From contig JAEWVC010000085.1 in the NCBI GenBank assembly GCA_023459275.1, forward strand, positions 40,652 to 104,651: a stretch of DNA of 64,000 nucleotides, in the 5' to 3' direction. The position numbers were made by a program, and so were the translations under genes. Positions 51,646-60,761 of the stretch are shown here, piece after piece. The stretch is from Bacillota bacterium (GTDB lineage Bacteria > Bacillota > Clostridia > Christensenellales > Aristaeellaceae). The number at the start of each line of letters is the position of its first letter. The first letter of the stretch is position 1. The notes under the pieces are model-generated. The model saw only the letters and a list, made by a program, of their open reading frames with translations. It was not told the origin of the DNA and made no database searches.

Positions 51646-52917
51646 ATGAAAAAGCTTGTATCCCTGCTCTTGGTACTTGCCATGGTGATGGGAGCCACTA
51701 CCTTTGCCCTGGCACAGGACACAGGAAAGACGGTGATCCAGTTCTGGCATTCCATGTCCGGCAAAAACGGCGACGCGCTGAATAAAATTGTGGAAACCTT
51801 TAATGCCAGCCAGGACAAAGTGGAAGTGGTTGCAACCTTCCAGGGTGATTACTATACCTCCATCGCAAATGCTATCACGGCTATTGCCAGCGGCACCGGT
51901 CCTGATCTGATTCAGTCCGGGTCCGACCAGGTTCGCCTGCTCTCCGATGAGGAAGGCATTGTGGCCAACATGTTCGACTTTTTGAACAAGGATGAGGGCG
52001 TATGGTATGATGACTTTGTCCCCGGCTTCATTGAGTCCTATGTGACCAACGAGGGCAAGTACCTGTCCTGCCTGCCCATGGGCTGCTCCACCCCCGTTCT
52101 TTACTGCAACAAGACGCTGCTGGACAAGGCCGGCGTGGCCATCCCCACTACCTGGGACGAGATGGAAGCTGCCTGCGCCAAGCTGGTTGACGGCGGTTAC
52201 TGCAAGTATGGCTTCGCCCAACCCCGCGACTCCTGGTATTTCTGGATGATCGTTCCCAACTATTCCGGCCAGGAAATCTTCTCTCCGGACGGCTTGACCC
52301 TGGCCTGCCGTGAGGGCGGTATTGCCGCCTACGAATTCCTGCAAGGCCTGATCAAGAAGAACTATTTCTTCCCCGGCCCCGCCACCGACGGCGGCACCAT
52401 TATTACCCAGATGATGCAAGCCCAGGAATGCGCTTTCTACATTACCTCCATCGGCAGTTTGGGCAGCCAGGAGACCGCGGCGCAGGCCGGCGGCTATGAG
52501 CTGGTGGTTTCCGGTGTGCCAGGCAAAACCGTTGCTTCCGTTCCCTCCGGCGGAAATTCCATGGTGATCCTGGAGTCCGGAAAAAAGGATGCCGCCTGGC
52601 AGTTTATGAAGTACCTGTATACCTCCGAGGACGGCATTGCCTACTTTGACTCCGTGGCCGGTTATCTTGCGGTAACCAACACCATCAAGAATACGAAAGT
52701 TATTCAGGAGAAGATCGCGGGCAGCTCCAATTATGCAAATGCTTACAATTTCCTGGCCAACGTCAACAATAACCACCGTATCAAGGGCGAGAGCAACGTC
52801 TCCACGGAAGTAATGAACTTCATGGATGCCTGTTTCTACGACCTGGAGGATGTTACCACCCAGTGGGATATCCTGGAGACTGGTGTGAATGAGAAGCTGG
52901 CCGAAGCCAACGAGTAA
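51646..52917 (+). CDS. ABC transporter substrate-binding protein, UgpB-like
   Basis: The 423-residue product has a signal peptide ending 'FALAQD' (~24). 'VIQFWHSMSGKNGDALNKIV' (in part) near the mature N-terminus resembles the UgpB opening 'FWHSM', and 'GTGPDLIQSGSDQ' follows. The aromatic stretch 'SWYFWMIVPNYSGQEIF' (~190) may line the ligand pocket. UgpB binds glycerol 3-phosphate and its diesters; related proteins bind sugars. AAGGAGG precedes the ATG. The nearby phosphodiesterase gene favours a phosphate-containing ligand, but that is inference. Confidence 0.92.
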   Translation: MKKLVSLLLVLAMVMGATTFALAQDTGKTVIQFWHSMSGKNGDALNKIVETFNASQDKVEVVATFQGDYYTSIANAITAIASGTGPDLIQSGSDQVRLLSDEEGIVANMFDFLNKDEGVWYDDFVPGFIESYVTNEGKYLSCLPMGCSTPVLYCNKTLLDKAGVAIPTTWDEMEAACAKLVDGGYCKYGFAQPRDSWYFWMIVPNYSGQEIFSPDGLTLACREGGIAAYEFLQGLIKKNYFFPGPATDGGTIITQMMQAQECAFYITSIGSLGSQETAAQAGGYELVVSGVPGKTVASVPSGGNSMVILESGKKDAAWQFMKYLYTSEDGIAYFDSVAGYLAVTNTIKNTKVIQEKIAGSSNYANAYNFLANVNNNHRIKGESNVSTEVMNFMDACFYDLEDVTTQWDILETGVNEKLAEANE

Positions 52918-52929
52918 TTTCTTTCCTGA

Positions 52930-52958
52930 AGGGAGGGCCCCGCGCAAGGGCCCTCCCC
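52930..52958 (+). terminator. Hairpin after the substrate-binding gene
   Basis: GGGAGGGCCC and GGGCCCTCCC form a perfect 10-bp stem but no T-run follows. It may be a transcript-processing or attenuation hairpin giving higher levels of the binding protein than of downstream genes. Confidence 0.6.
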
Positions 52959-52983
52959 ATCTTCATCAAGAGGAATCGAATGT

Positions 52984-53685
52984 ATGTATAGGCGCAGGAG
53001 CGGCGATCAAGGCGCCAGGCAAACCATTTTTGAGGCCCCGTTCTGGAGGTTTTTCGCCATGCTGGGCGACTTCTTCCTGTTGGGCCTTTTTTGGCTGATC
53101 ACCAGCCTGCCTGTTGTGACGGTGGGGGCTTCCACGGCCGCACTGTTCTATGTCCATCTCAAAGCAAGAAACGGAGAAGCTGGGATCCTTTGGAGGATGT
53201 ACAAAAAATCCTTTCTGGAAAACTTGAAGCAAGCCGTGCTCATGTGGCTTCTTTATATTTTTATTTTGATTGATGTGTGCATCATCGGGTATATGGTTGC
53301 CAGCGGCGGAGGCATCGCGTGGCAGGATGTCGCCTGGGGGGGAAAGTACAATCCTTTGCTGATTGCAGCCTTGCTGCTATATCTTTGCATGACACTCTAC
53401 GCTGCAGCCCTTCTTGCCTTTTTCAAGCAGACGACGGCTCAGTGCATGCTGGCCGCGCTTTGCCTGACATTCAACCGAATCTTCTCCACATTGTATTTCA
53501 TGATTGTCATCGCGGCCCTGGCATTCCTTACACTTTATATTTTCCCCGCACTGGTTTTTGTGGATGCGCCGCTGGCGGTATACCTGATCTCCATCCGTAT
53601 GAACAAGATTTTTCAAAAGCAGGTCGCCCGGACAAAAGGGCGCAGTCCGGCAGAGCAGGGAATAGCAAGCCCTCCGCCGAATTAA
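52984..53685 (+). CDS. DUF624 (YesL) family membrane protein
   Basis: A 233-residue protein with about five membrane segments and the N-terminal 'FWRFFAMLGDFFLLGLFWLITSLPVVTVGAS' region (described in part) typical of DUF624/YesL. Such genes often accompany carbohydrate ABC importers in Bacillota, but their role is not known. AAGAGG precedes the ATG. It lies between the binding protein and the regulator. Confidence 0.88.
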   Translation: MYRRRSGDQGARQTIFEAPFWRFFAMLGDFFLLGLFWLITSLPVVTVGASTAALFYVHLKARNGEAGILWRMYKKSFLENLKQAVLMWLLYIFILIDVCIIGYMVASGGGIAWQDVAWGGKYNPLLIAALLLYLCMTLYAAALLAFFKQTTAQCMLAALCLTFNRIFSTLYFMIVIAALAFLTLYIFPALVFVDAPLAVYLISIRMNKIFQKQVARTKGRSPAEQGIASPPPN

Positions 53686-53767
53686 GCTGCCTATATCGTT
53701 TTTGTTGCTTCCCAGCATATAGAAACGTATCGCAGGAAGCCTGTAGACTGTGAAAAGGGGTGGCTTG

Positions 53768-54547
53768 ATGCTTCTTGAGGACCGGAAAAACTACATTGTC
53801 AAGCAACTGGAAATGCAGCCTTCCATCACCGTAAAGGAGATCAGCGCCGCCTTCAAAGTATCGGAGGTTACGGTGCGCAAGCTGCTGATCCAAATGGAGC
53901 AGGAAGGGACGCTCAAGCGTTCCTGGGGCGGTGCGGTGCGTATCACCAGTGCGGCCCACGAGCTGCCCTATACGGACAAAGAAAACAAATGCCTGATGGA
54001 GAAGCGCGCTATCGCCCGGGCGGCCTATGAACGGATACAGGATGGTGAAACCATCTACATTGACTGCGGGACCACCTCCTTCGAGCTGGTCAGGCTGGTG
54101 ATCTCGGGCGATAAGCGGCTCATCGTCTGCACCAATGCTTTCAATATTCTGGCCGAGCTGCGCAAGTCGCCGGAGATCCAATCCATCATGATTGGCGGTG
54201 AACTACGGCCCGCTATCTACTCTTGTGTGGGTCCAATGGCGGTGGCGATGCTGAAGATGATCGTGGTAGACCGTGCTTTTGTAACGGGGGACCACTTTTC
54301 GCTGAACCATGGCTTCTCCGTTGTTTCTTTGCGGGATGCGGACCTGAAGCGCGCTGTGTTCGCCTGCGCGAAACGCAATTATATCATCATGGACTCCAGC
54401 AAATACGGCGATGATTCCATGGCCATCATGGGCGATGTGTCCGACGGGTATACGCTGATCACGGATTGGCGGCTGCCGGATGAGATTTGCAGGGAGTTTG
54501 AAAAGCGCGGGACACGCGTAGTTACGGCGAAGCCAGCGGAAGCATAA
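53768..54547 (+). CDS. DeoR family transcriptional regulator
   Basis: A 259-residue regulator. The N-terminal HTH 'ITVKEISAAFKVSEVTVRKLL' (in part, ~18-38) and wing 'GTLKRSWGGAVR' are DeoR signatures. The C-terminal sensor domain has 'DGETIYIDCGTTSFELVRL' (in part, ~98) and 'IMIGGELRP', the sugar-phosphate isomerase-like pocket that binds phosphorylated effectors. AAGGGGTGG precedes the ATG at 53768. It probably represses the importer operon in response to a phosphorylated intermediate. Confidence 0.92.
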   Translation: MLLEDRKNYIVKQLEMQPSITVKEISAAFKVSEVTVRKLLIQMEQEGTLKRSWGGAVRITSAAHELPYTDKENKCLMEKRAIARAAYERIQDGETIYIDCGTTSFELVRLVISGDKRLIVCTNAFNILAELRKSPEIQSIMIGGELRPAIYSCVGPMAVAMLKMIVVDRAFVTGDHFSLNHGFSVVSLRDADLKRAVFACAKRNYIIMDSSKYGDDSMAIMGDVSDGYTLITDWRLPDEICREFEKRGTRVVTAKPAEA

Positions 54548-54588
54548 GGGGCTATGTTATTGCCAAATCAATCTTTAGGTGGAAATGG

Positions 54589-55887
54589 ATGCGTATGAGG
54601 AAGAAATTGATCGTATTTTCTGCCGATGCCCTGGTGACCGAAGATCTGGAACATCTCAAAAAGCTACCCAATTATCGCAAATATCTGGCGGGAGGATGCG
54701 AGGTCAGCAGGATGCGCTCCGTCTATCCCACCATCACCTATCCCTGCCATACCACCATGGCTACCGGCGTATATCCCAATAAGCATGGGGTATGCGGCAA
54801 TCTGGAGTTTCTGCCCGGCGTATCGCCCCTGCCCTGGCTGTGGGACCGCAAATGGAACCGGTGCAATGACGACATTTTCTTTGCAGCCAAGGCGGCAGGC
54901 TATACCACGGCGGCGGTTTTCTGGCCTGTGACCGGAAATCATCCCGCCATCGACTGCCTCATCGACGAATATTGGACCCAGTCCGCTTTGGATACGCCCC
55001 GGGCGGCTTATGCCCGCATGGGCTCCGACGAGCGGATGCTGTCCATTGTGGAAAGGCATATCGGCGATAACAGGATCCGCCAGCACCCGCCCACAGAACG
55101 GTTCATCATAGACTGTTCCTGCGACATCATCCGGGAATACAAGCCCGATGTGCTGTTTCTGCATCCGGCCAACATCGATGCTTACCGCCATCACAGCGGC
55201 TTGTTCAACGACAGGGTGCTCAAGGGCGTGGAGGAGACGGACCAATGGATCGGCGAGATCATGGACGCCGTGCGGGACGCGGGGATGCTTAAGCAGACCA
55301 ATCTGGTGCTCACCAGCGACCACGGCCAACTGGAGATCAAGCGTGTGATCAGCCTGAACGTGCTGCTGGCCGAGCGCGGGTTCATTAGCCTGAACGAGGA
55401 CGGCACGCTGCGCGATTGGAACGCCTGGTGTCTTTCCGGCGGCCTCTCGGCGCTGGTTTTCCTGAAAGACCCCAAGGATGCCGGGCTGCGCGGCCGGGTG
55501 TCCGCCCTTTTGCGGGAACTGTGCAATGAGGGGGTCTACGGCTTCTCCCAGGTGTTCACTACGGAGGAGATCAGTGAAAGGGAGCATCTTGGCGGCGGTT
55601 TCTCTTTTGTCCTGGAAACAGACGGCTATACCAGCTTCGGCGATTCCTGTTCAAGGCCGCTGGTTGCCTCCTTTGACGATGCCGATTACCGCTATGGCCG
55701 CGCCACCCACGGACACCTGCCTGACAAGGGCCCACAGCCCACATTCCTTTGCAAAGGTCCGGATTTTGCGGAGAATGTAACGCTCGAGCAGGGGAGACTG
55801 GTGGACCAGGCGCCCACCTTCGCCAAGCTACTTGGCGTATCCCTGCCTCAGGCAGAAGGTGTTCCCATGGACGAGTTGCTGCGGTGA
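54589..55887 (+). CDS. Type I phosphodiesterase / alkaline phosphatase superfamily protein
   Basis: A 432-residue enzyme of the nucleotide pyrophosphatase/phosphodiesterase type. 'LIVFSADALVTEDL' carries the first metal Asp, 'YPTITYPCHTTMATGVYPNKHG' (in part, ~45-65) carries the Thr nucleophile, and 'SDHGQ' (~240), 'ATHGH' (~365) and 'DAYRHHSG' supply the remaining metal ligands. No signal peptide is seen, so it should act in the cytosol on imported substrate. TAGGTGG precedes the ATG. As last gene of an Ugp-like operon it could play the role of UgpQ, splitting a glycerophosphodiester or similar ester. Confidence 0.9.
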   Translation: MRMRKKLIVFSADALVTEDLEHLKKLPNYRKYLAGGCEVSRMRSVYPTITYPCHTTMATGVYPNKHGVCGNLEFLPGVSPLPWLWDRKWNRCNDDIFFAAKAAGYTTAAVFWPVTGNHPAIDCLIDEYWTQSALDTPRAAYARMGSDERMLSIVERHIGDNRIRQHPPTERFIIDCSCDIIREYKPDVLFLHPANIDAYRHHSGLFNDRVLKGVEETDQWIGEIMDAVRDAGMLKQTNLVLTSDHGQLEIKRVISLNVLLAERGFISLNEDGTLRDWNAWCLSGGLSALVFLKDPKDAGLRGRVSALLRELCNEGVYGFSQVFTTEEISEREHLGGGFSFVLETDGYTSFGDSCSRPLVASFDDADYRYGRATHGHLPDKGPQPTFLCKGPDFAENVTLEQGRLVDQAPTFAKLLGVSLPQAEGVPMDELLR

Positions 55888-55906
55888 CAGGCCATATCCG
55901 GTATGC

Positions 55907-55937
55907 AAAAGCCCGCCTCAAACCGAGACGGGCTTTT
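55907..55937. terminator. Bidirectional terminator
   Basis: AAAAGCCCG and CGGGCTTTT form the outer stem, with CTC/GAG inside and an AAACC loop. It separates the phosphodiesterase gene from the convergent amino-acid transporter ATPase. Confidence 0.88.
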
Positions 55938-55962
55938 GTTTGCTTTTGCAACTCCGTTCCTG

Positions 55963-56733
55963 TTACAGGACGCTCTTCAGGAAGCTGATGGCCTTTTCAT
56001 TTTTGGGATGCTCAAACATGTCTTTTGGGCTTCCCTCTTCCAGAATCATGCCGTCCGCCATAAACACAACCTTGTCTGCGACCTCCCTGGCAAACCCCAT
56101 CTCGTGGGTTACGCAAAGCATGGTCATTCCCTGCTTCGCCAGCCCTCTCATCACGTTGAGCACCTCGCCCACGAGTTCTGGGTCCAATGCGCTGGTAGGC
56201 TCATCGAAGAGCATGATCTCCGGCTCCATCGCCAGGGCTCTGGCAATGGCCACACGCTGCTGCTGACCGCCGGACAGCTTGTTGGGATACTCATGAAGCT
56301 TATCCGACAGCCCCACCCTTTTGATGATCTCTTCCGCCAGCTTTTTGGCCTGTTCCTTTGACTTTTTGCGCACAAGGATCTGCGCGATCATCACGTTCTC
56401 CAGCACGGTTTTGTGGGGGAACAGGTTAAACCTTTGAAAGACCATCCCAATTTCAAGGAGCATGGCCTTCTGTCTGTCCGGTTCCACCCTGTGCAGCGTT
56501 TTGTTATGTTCCCGGTGGAGGAAAAGCTCGTCCTTGACATAGATTTTGCCGCTGGTGATCTTCTCCAACTGGTTGAGGGAACGCAGGTAGGTGGATTTTC
56601 CGGCTCCGGAAGGGCCGATGATGCAGATAACCTCGCCCTTCTTTACTTCCAGGTTTATATCCTTGAGCACCTCCAGGGACCCGAAGGCCTTACGCAGGTG
56701 TTCCGTCTTCAGGATATATTGATACTCCTCCAT
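55963..56733 (-). CDS. glnQ: Polar amino-acid ABC transporter ATP-binding protein
   Basis: A 256-residue ATPase. Walker A 'IIGPSGAGKSTYLRSLN' (~38), signature 'NKLSGGQQQRVAIARAL' (~152), Walker B 'IMLFDEPTSALDPEL' and 'VTHEMGFAREVAD' are the GlnQ/HisP pattern. TAGGAGG precedes the ATG. It is the last gene of the binding protein-permease-ATPase operon. Confidence 0.95.
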   Translation of the reverse strand: MEEYQYILKTEHLRKAFGSLEVLKDINLEVKKGEVICIIGPSGAGKSTYLRSLNQLEKITSGKIYVKDELFLHREHNKTLHRVEPDRQKAMLLEIGMVFQRFNLFPHKTVLENVMIAQILVRKKSKEQAKKLAEEIIKRVGLSDKLHEYPNKLSGGQQQRVAIARALAMEPEIMLFDEPTSALDPELVGEVLNVMRGLAKQGMTMLCVTHEMGFAREVADKVVFMADGMILEEGSPKDMFEHPKNEKAISFLKSVL

Positions 56734-56742
56734 AACTGCCTC

Positions 56743-57783
56743 CTACTCGTATATCGAAAGTCTCTTCTCAATCTTACCAAAGATATAGGTAAAGATTGCA
56801 GTTATGACCAGATAGATGACCAAAGCGGGAAAGAAGACAAGGTAATTGCCCTCGCTTGTCATGATCGTCTTGGAGATCGTCGTGATGTCCATCAGCGAGA
56901 TGGCAAACACCAGGGAAACATCCTTGATCATCATCACAAACTCGTTGCACAGCGGGGGAATCATCCGCCGGATGGATTGGGGGATGATGATGGTCCGCAT
57001 GGTCTGGCCGTAGCTCATGCCCAGTGCCTTGGCGGCCTCGTTCTGCCCTTTGTCGATAGACTGGATCGCCGCGCGCACGATTTCCGCGCAGTACGCCGCG
57101 GAGTTCAGCGAAAACGCGATGAGCGCCGCCAGGAAGGCACCTTTGTAAACCGCTTCTGTATCTCCGGCACTGAAGATGCCCCTCCATGAGAAGCCGAAGA
57201 TGGCAGGGGCCGAGAAATACACAACAAACAGCTGGATCAGCAGCGGCGTTCCCCTGAAGAAAAAGATATAGCCGCTGCTGATCTTGCTGATGATGCGGTT
57301 GGCCGAAATTTTGCCCAGCGCGAGAAAGACGCTCAAAAGCGCACCGATCACCATGGAAAGCGTGGTGAGCAGCAAGGTCAGCTTGACACCGTGGAGAACA
57401 TTCTCGCCGGTACCCAGCATCCGGTACGTATAATTCACCATCTGGCCAGCAAATTTCCCAAATCCCTCATCCGCGCTGTAGATCTGCCCCGCGAAACCCA
57501 CATAGGATTCCTTGAGGGATTTCGCGCCCGATGTGGTGAAAGAGAGGTATTTGATCACGCCAAAGCTGTTGTACGTAATGGTTACGTACTTTCTGGCGCT
57601 CTCCTTTTCCTTTTCGATGACCTGCTTCATCTCATCGGAAGCGTGATTCATCATCGCCTCCTCCGACACGTTGACGGCCGAGAGGATGCAAAGGAGCACC
57701 ACAGCTGCCATAATGATTATGGCAGCTGTTTTTGATGTGCGTTTCCAATGCTTGATGTCAATAATTCTCCGAATGATCTTCAT
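56743..57783 (-). CDS. Polar amino-acid ABC transporter permease with long N-terminal extension
   Basis: A 346-residue permease. Residues ~130-340 form the usual HisM/GlnP permease with the EAA loop 'NEAAKALGMSYGQTMRTIIIP' (in part, ~250). The first ~125 residues are additional: a membrane helix (~18-38) followed by a charged extracytoplasmic segment ('SDEMKQVIEKEKESARKYV'). Typical members are about 220 residues. The extension is part of one continuous frame, and no internal start has a ribosome site. It may bind the receptor or sense something outside. Confidence 0.93.
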   Translation of the reverse strand: MKIIRRIIDIKHWKRTSKTAAIIIMAAVVLLCILSAVNVSEEAMMNHASDEMKQVIEKEKESARKYVTITYNSFGVIKYLSFTTSGAKSLKESYVGFAGQIYSADEGFGKFAGQMVNYTYRMLGTGENVLHGVKLTLLLTTLSMVIGALLSVFLALGKISANRIISKISSGYIFFFRGTPLLIQLFVVYFSAPAIFGFSWRGIFSAGDTEAVYKGAFLAALIAFSLNSAAYCAEIVRAAIQSIDKGQNEAAKALGMSYGQTMRTIIIPQSIRRMIPPLCNEFVMMIKDVSLVFAISLMDITTISKTIMTSEGNYLVFFPALVIYLVITAIFTYIFGKIEKRLSIYE

Positions 57784-57846
57784 CGTCCTACCACTTACTA
57801 TCCTAATCGCAGCGCCTGCGGAGGATTTTTTCGCACGGATTGCCGC

Positions 57847-58653
57847 TTATTCCGCGGCACCGAACCAGAAGTCGACGTTCTCCTCAAAGAAGCCTTCCGC
57901 CGTCAGCTGGGCGATCGCCTGGTTGATGACAGCCTGAAGCCCGGTATTCTCAAGGCCCATGGCCACGCCGAATTGCTCCGGTTCGCTCTCATCCTGATAG
58001 GCGATCATATACGCATCAGGGTTGGAAGCCAAATACCCGTCCGCCACGGTGGAATCGACGACCACGGCATCCACTTCGCCATTGCTGAGCTGCGCAAAGC
58101 AGGTGGTGACCTTCTCATTGGCGGAGATGGTGCACTTGATGGAGCCTGTGGCAACGTAATCAGACATCAGGATATCAGAGGTGGTTTCCTTCTGCACCGC
58201 GATGGCAAGGCCGTCAAGGTCCAGGAAGCTGCTGATCTGCTTGTCGGATCCGGCCTTCACCACAACGGCCTGGTAGTTGTTGATGTACGGATCAGAGAAG
58301 ATCATGGTCTCTTTTCTTTCTTCCGTGATCGTCACCGCAGAGATGACGCAATCGTAATTCACGCCGATTCCCTGGAAAATGCCATCCCAGGCGGTATTGA
58401 CGAAATTCACTTCAAGGCCCAGCTTTTCACACAGGGCTTTGGCAAAATCGATGTCATAACCGATGGGCGTGGTGCCGTCTTCCGCAAAATCCTCGAAAGG
58501 AGGATAGCCGATCTCCATCCCGATGTTCAGCACGCCGTCCTGCATCAGCGTGACACCTGACAGATCGATGGGGGCAGCCGTTTCTGCAGCGAAGGCAGAC
58601 AGGGGAAGCAGCATTGCGATGGAAAGCAAAATGGCAAGAATCTTCTTATTCAT
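57847..58653 (-). CDS. Polar amino-acid ABC transporter substrate-binding protein
   Basis: The 268-residue product has a signal peptide ending 'SAFAAE' (~22). 'LNIGMEIGYPPFEDFAEDG' (in part) contains the PPFE ligand-site motif, 'GYDIDFAKALCEKLG' and 'WDGIFQGIGVNYDCVISAVTIT' (in part) follow, and 'FSDPYINNYQAVVV' completes the family 3 binding-protein pattern. AAGGAGG precedes the ATG. It leads the three-gene importer operon. The amino acid cannot be named. Confidence 0.95.
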   Translation of the reverse strand: MNKKILAILLSIAMLLPLSAFAAETAAPIDLSGVTLMQDGVLNIGMEIGYPPFEDFAEDGTTPIGYDIDFAKALCEKLGLEVNFVNTAWDGIFQGIGVNYDCVISAVTITEERKETMIFSDPYINNYQAVVVKAGSDKQISSFLDLDGLAIAVQKETTSDILMSDYVATGSIKCTISANEKVTTCFAQLSNGEVDAVVVDSTVADGYLASNPDAYMIAYQDESEPEQFGVAMGLENTGLQAVINQAIAQLTAEGFFEENVDFWFGAAE

Positions 58654-59187
58654 ACTATCCTCCTTAAAAAATCGAGAGCTGCGCCGTGCAACTCCCTTGT
58701 TGGTGTTTTGAATTTAGCATATATATTTACAGATGTCAATAGGTATGAGTAAGTATTAATAAATTTTCACCAAATGTGGATAGGCTAAGGCGTGAAATAC
58801 TGATTCCGGAGCAGCGAAGCCTCTCCGTGAGTAGGGTGTAAACCCCCATGATCAAAGGATTTTGTAAATCTCAAAAAGATGCTTCAGCGTGTGCCGAAGG
58901 CCGGCGCGTATCCCGTGAGCGACAGAAGATATTGCATAAATATAAAATATTTCCTTGTCCTGTCCATGAAAACTGTTTATCCTTACACATCCGTCAAGCT
59001 TCCGCCGTAAGAAAAACGAAAAATGTACATCAGACAGGGCCCAGACCGCACTCAGGCCCATCCTTTCCGCCGTTCCATCGGTTTTGTCAGATTTCAAAAT
59101 GGCCCTCCAGCCATTGATCTCACTGGCTTTCTCCAGGCGGATAAAAGATTCGTCGGACCCCTGGCCCAAAGATGGGCCCTAAGGGCT
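58654..59187. other. Long intergenic region between the amino-acid importer and the dehydrogenase
   Basis: 534 bases. The left end holds the importer promoter. The middle is AT-rich (58740-58800) and then mixed. Open frames on either strand (about 90-105 codons near 58850-59170) lack ribosome sites and familiar motifs, so I do not call them, though a decayed gene is possible. A GGCCC/GGGCC hairpin lies near 59160-59180, after the dehydrogenase stop. Confidence 0.4.
58711..58739 (-). promoter_or_regulatory. Sigma-A promoter of the amino-acid importer operon
   Basis: On the minus strand TTGACA (58739-58734), 17-base spacer, TAAATT (58716-58711), about 60 bases before the binding-protein start. 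Confidence 0.75.
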
Positions 59188-60213
59188 TCAGTGGCTCCTT
59201 TTTTTGATCATCCCCAAATGATCAAGGGAAGCCGCCGCATCCAGCACGGTTTCCTGCGGAGTATGCTGACGCCATCCCAGAAGCCGCTCGGCTTTCTCGG
59301 TGGTGTGGGAATATACCCGCCCCAGCATCGGTACCATGGAGCGCAGAGATGGGATGAATTTTGAAAGCAGGCGCACCATCCAGTTTGGAAACACGTTTTT
59401 GGGCGCTTTCGATTCCGGATACCGCTCGCGGTAAATCTTCGCCACTTCCGGCATGCGGATTGTCTGGCTGGCGGCGAGAAAGCGCTCTCCGATGGCATTT
59501 CCGTTCTCGAAGGCGAGCCGGTGGAGCGCCGCCAAATCCCGCACATCGCTGACCTCAAGGGGAATGTTCAGCGCACGTGGTATGCCGCCATTTAATAGAT
59601 TCAGCAGAATGCTGTTGGAGCTGATATTTTTGGCACTCATCACCGGTCCGAAAACCGCTCCGGGCAGAATGGTTGTGAGGTGAAGCCCATGCTTTTTTGA
59701 AAAAGCCCAGGCCGCCTTTTCGGAGGCAATTTTGGACAGGCGGTAGGGGTCGAGTTCGGGATTGCGTTCGTCGCTCCAGAAGGTTTCATCCAGCACAATC
59801 TTGCCTGCGGATATTTTGGGGGTGGAAGCCGCCTGGGAGGATGTCATGACGGCGCGTACCACGCCGGCGTCGAGGGCCCCTTGCAGCACGTTCAGCGTTC
59901 CTCCCTCGGCGACGCGCCGCAATTCTTCCGCCGTCTCCGTGCCATGCCCCAAGGGCGAAGCGACGTGAATGACGCCGTCCATGCCGGAAAAACCATCCGC
60001 CCAGCCCTTTGAAGAGGTCAGGTCCGCCTCAAAAAACGACAGGCGGGACAGGGCCCCTTCATTTACAAATGCGGACAGCGCTTTATGCAGGTCCTCCGTT
60101 TTGGATAAACTGCGCACGCTCGCCCGCACCGTATAGTCGTGGTTTAGGAATTCGGCGATGACAAACCCTGCCACGTAACCTGTACCGCCCGTTACCGCCA
60201 CTGTTTTGTTCAT
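59188..60213 (-). CDS. Extended short-chain dehydrogenase/epimerase (dihydroflavonol reductase-like)
   Basis: A 341-residue Rossmann enzyme. 'VAVTGGTGYVAGFVIAEFL' binds NAD(P), 'DGVIHVASPLGHG' (~75) follows strand four, and 'DPYRLSKIASEKAAW' (~155-170) holds the catalytic YxxxK. The layout is that of the extended SDR group with dihydroflavonol-4-reductase-like enzymes. Its ATG overlaps the last base of the ArsR regulator, so the two are coupled. Likely a reductase of a carbonyl compound; substrate unknown. Confidence 0.9.
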   Translation of the reverse strand: MNKTVAVTGGTGYVAGFVIAEFLNHDYTVRASVRSLSKTEDLHKALSAFVNEGALSRLSFFEADLTSSKGWADGFSGMDGVIHVASPLGHGTETAEELRRVAEGGTLNVLQGALDAGVVRAVMTSSQAASTPKISAGKIVLDETFWSDERNPELDPYRLSKIASEKAAWAFSKKHGLHLTTILPGAVFGPVMSAKNISSNSILLNLLNGGIPRALNIPLEVSDVRDLAALHRLAFENGNAIGERFLAASQTIRMPEVAKIYRERYPESKAPKNVFPNWMVRLLSKFIPSLRSMVPMLGRVYSHTTEKAERLLGWRQHTPQETVLDAAASLDHLGMIKKRSH

Positions 60214-60602
60214 TATCTATTTCCTTTCTGTCCATTGCCGGCGGTCAAACAATTGTCGCTTCCAAAGGCTTCCGTGACCGCCGCACGGAAATCTTCGATG
60301 TGATGCACCAAATCGCACAGATGTTGAAATTCGATGCCAAAGTTGCCGGTGTAAAAATTCATCGTGCCCTCATGCCACACATCCACCAACCCCGCGTCCA
60401 GCAGGATTTTCAGATGATGGGACACGGCCGGGCGGGAAAGGTGGGTCTTTTCCGTAATTCCGCCCACCCGCATCCCGTCACATCCGGCGCTCATCAGCGT
60501 GATAAGAATGGACTGGCGGGTTTCATCTCCCAGGGCGAAAAGCAGCCGCCGGCTCTTTTCAAAATCGGACCGGATGAAATCGATTTGTTTGACAAAATCC
60601 AT
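60213..60602 (-). CDS. ArsR-type transcriptional regulator
   Basis: A 129-residue winged-helix protein. 'RRLLFALGDETRQSILITLM' (~18-37) and the recognition region 'THLSRPAVSHHLKILLDAGLV' (in part, ~53-73) are typical of ArsR. There is no CxC metal site next to the recognition helix, so it is likely a non-metal sensor. A longer frame extends upstream, but the promoter at 60645-60673 lies inside it, and the ATG at 60602 follows GAAGAGGG. It is coupled to the dehydrogenase it probably controls. Confidence 0.88.
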   Translation of the reverse strand: MDFVKQIDFIRSDFEKSRRLLFALGDETRQSILITLMSAGCDGMRVGGITEKTHLSRPAVSHHLKILLDAGLVDVWHEGTMNFYTGNFGIEFQHLCDLVHHIEDFRAAVTEAFGSDNCLTAGNGQKGNR

Positions 60603-60644
60603 AATACCCTCTTCGTCGAATGGTTTGAACACTTGGACCAATAT

Positions 60645-60673
60645 AGTATAAAGCATCCCGGGCCGCGCCGCAA
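60645..60673 (-). promoter_or_regulatory. Sigma-A promoter of arsR-dehydrogenase
   Basis: On the minus strand TTGCGG (60673-60668), 17-base spacer, TATACT (60650-60645). About 45 bases before the ArsR start. Confidence 0.75.
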
Positions 60674-60761
60674 CATCGGGAAAGAAAATCGAGACAAAGG
60701 AAATAGCTTGGTGCATGGAGGCGGTTTCACCATCGTACACGGGTTTCTGATATGTTAAAAC

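Noticed and set aside
58852..59169. A 105-codon minus-strand frame in the gap before the dehydrogenase gene.
   Set aside because: No ribosome site, no recognisable motif and an overlapping open frame on the other strand. A decayed gene cannot be excluded but is not supported.
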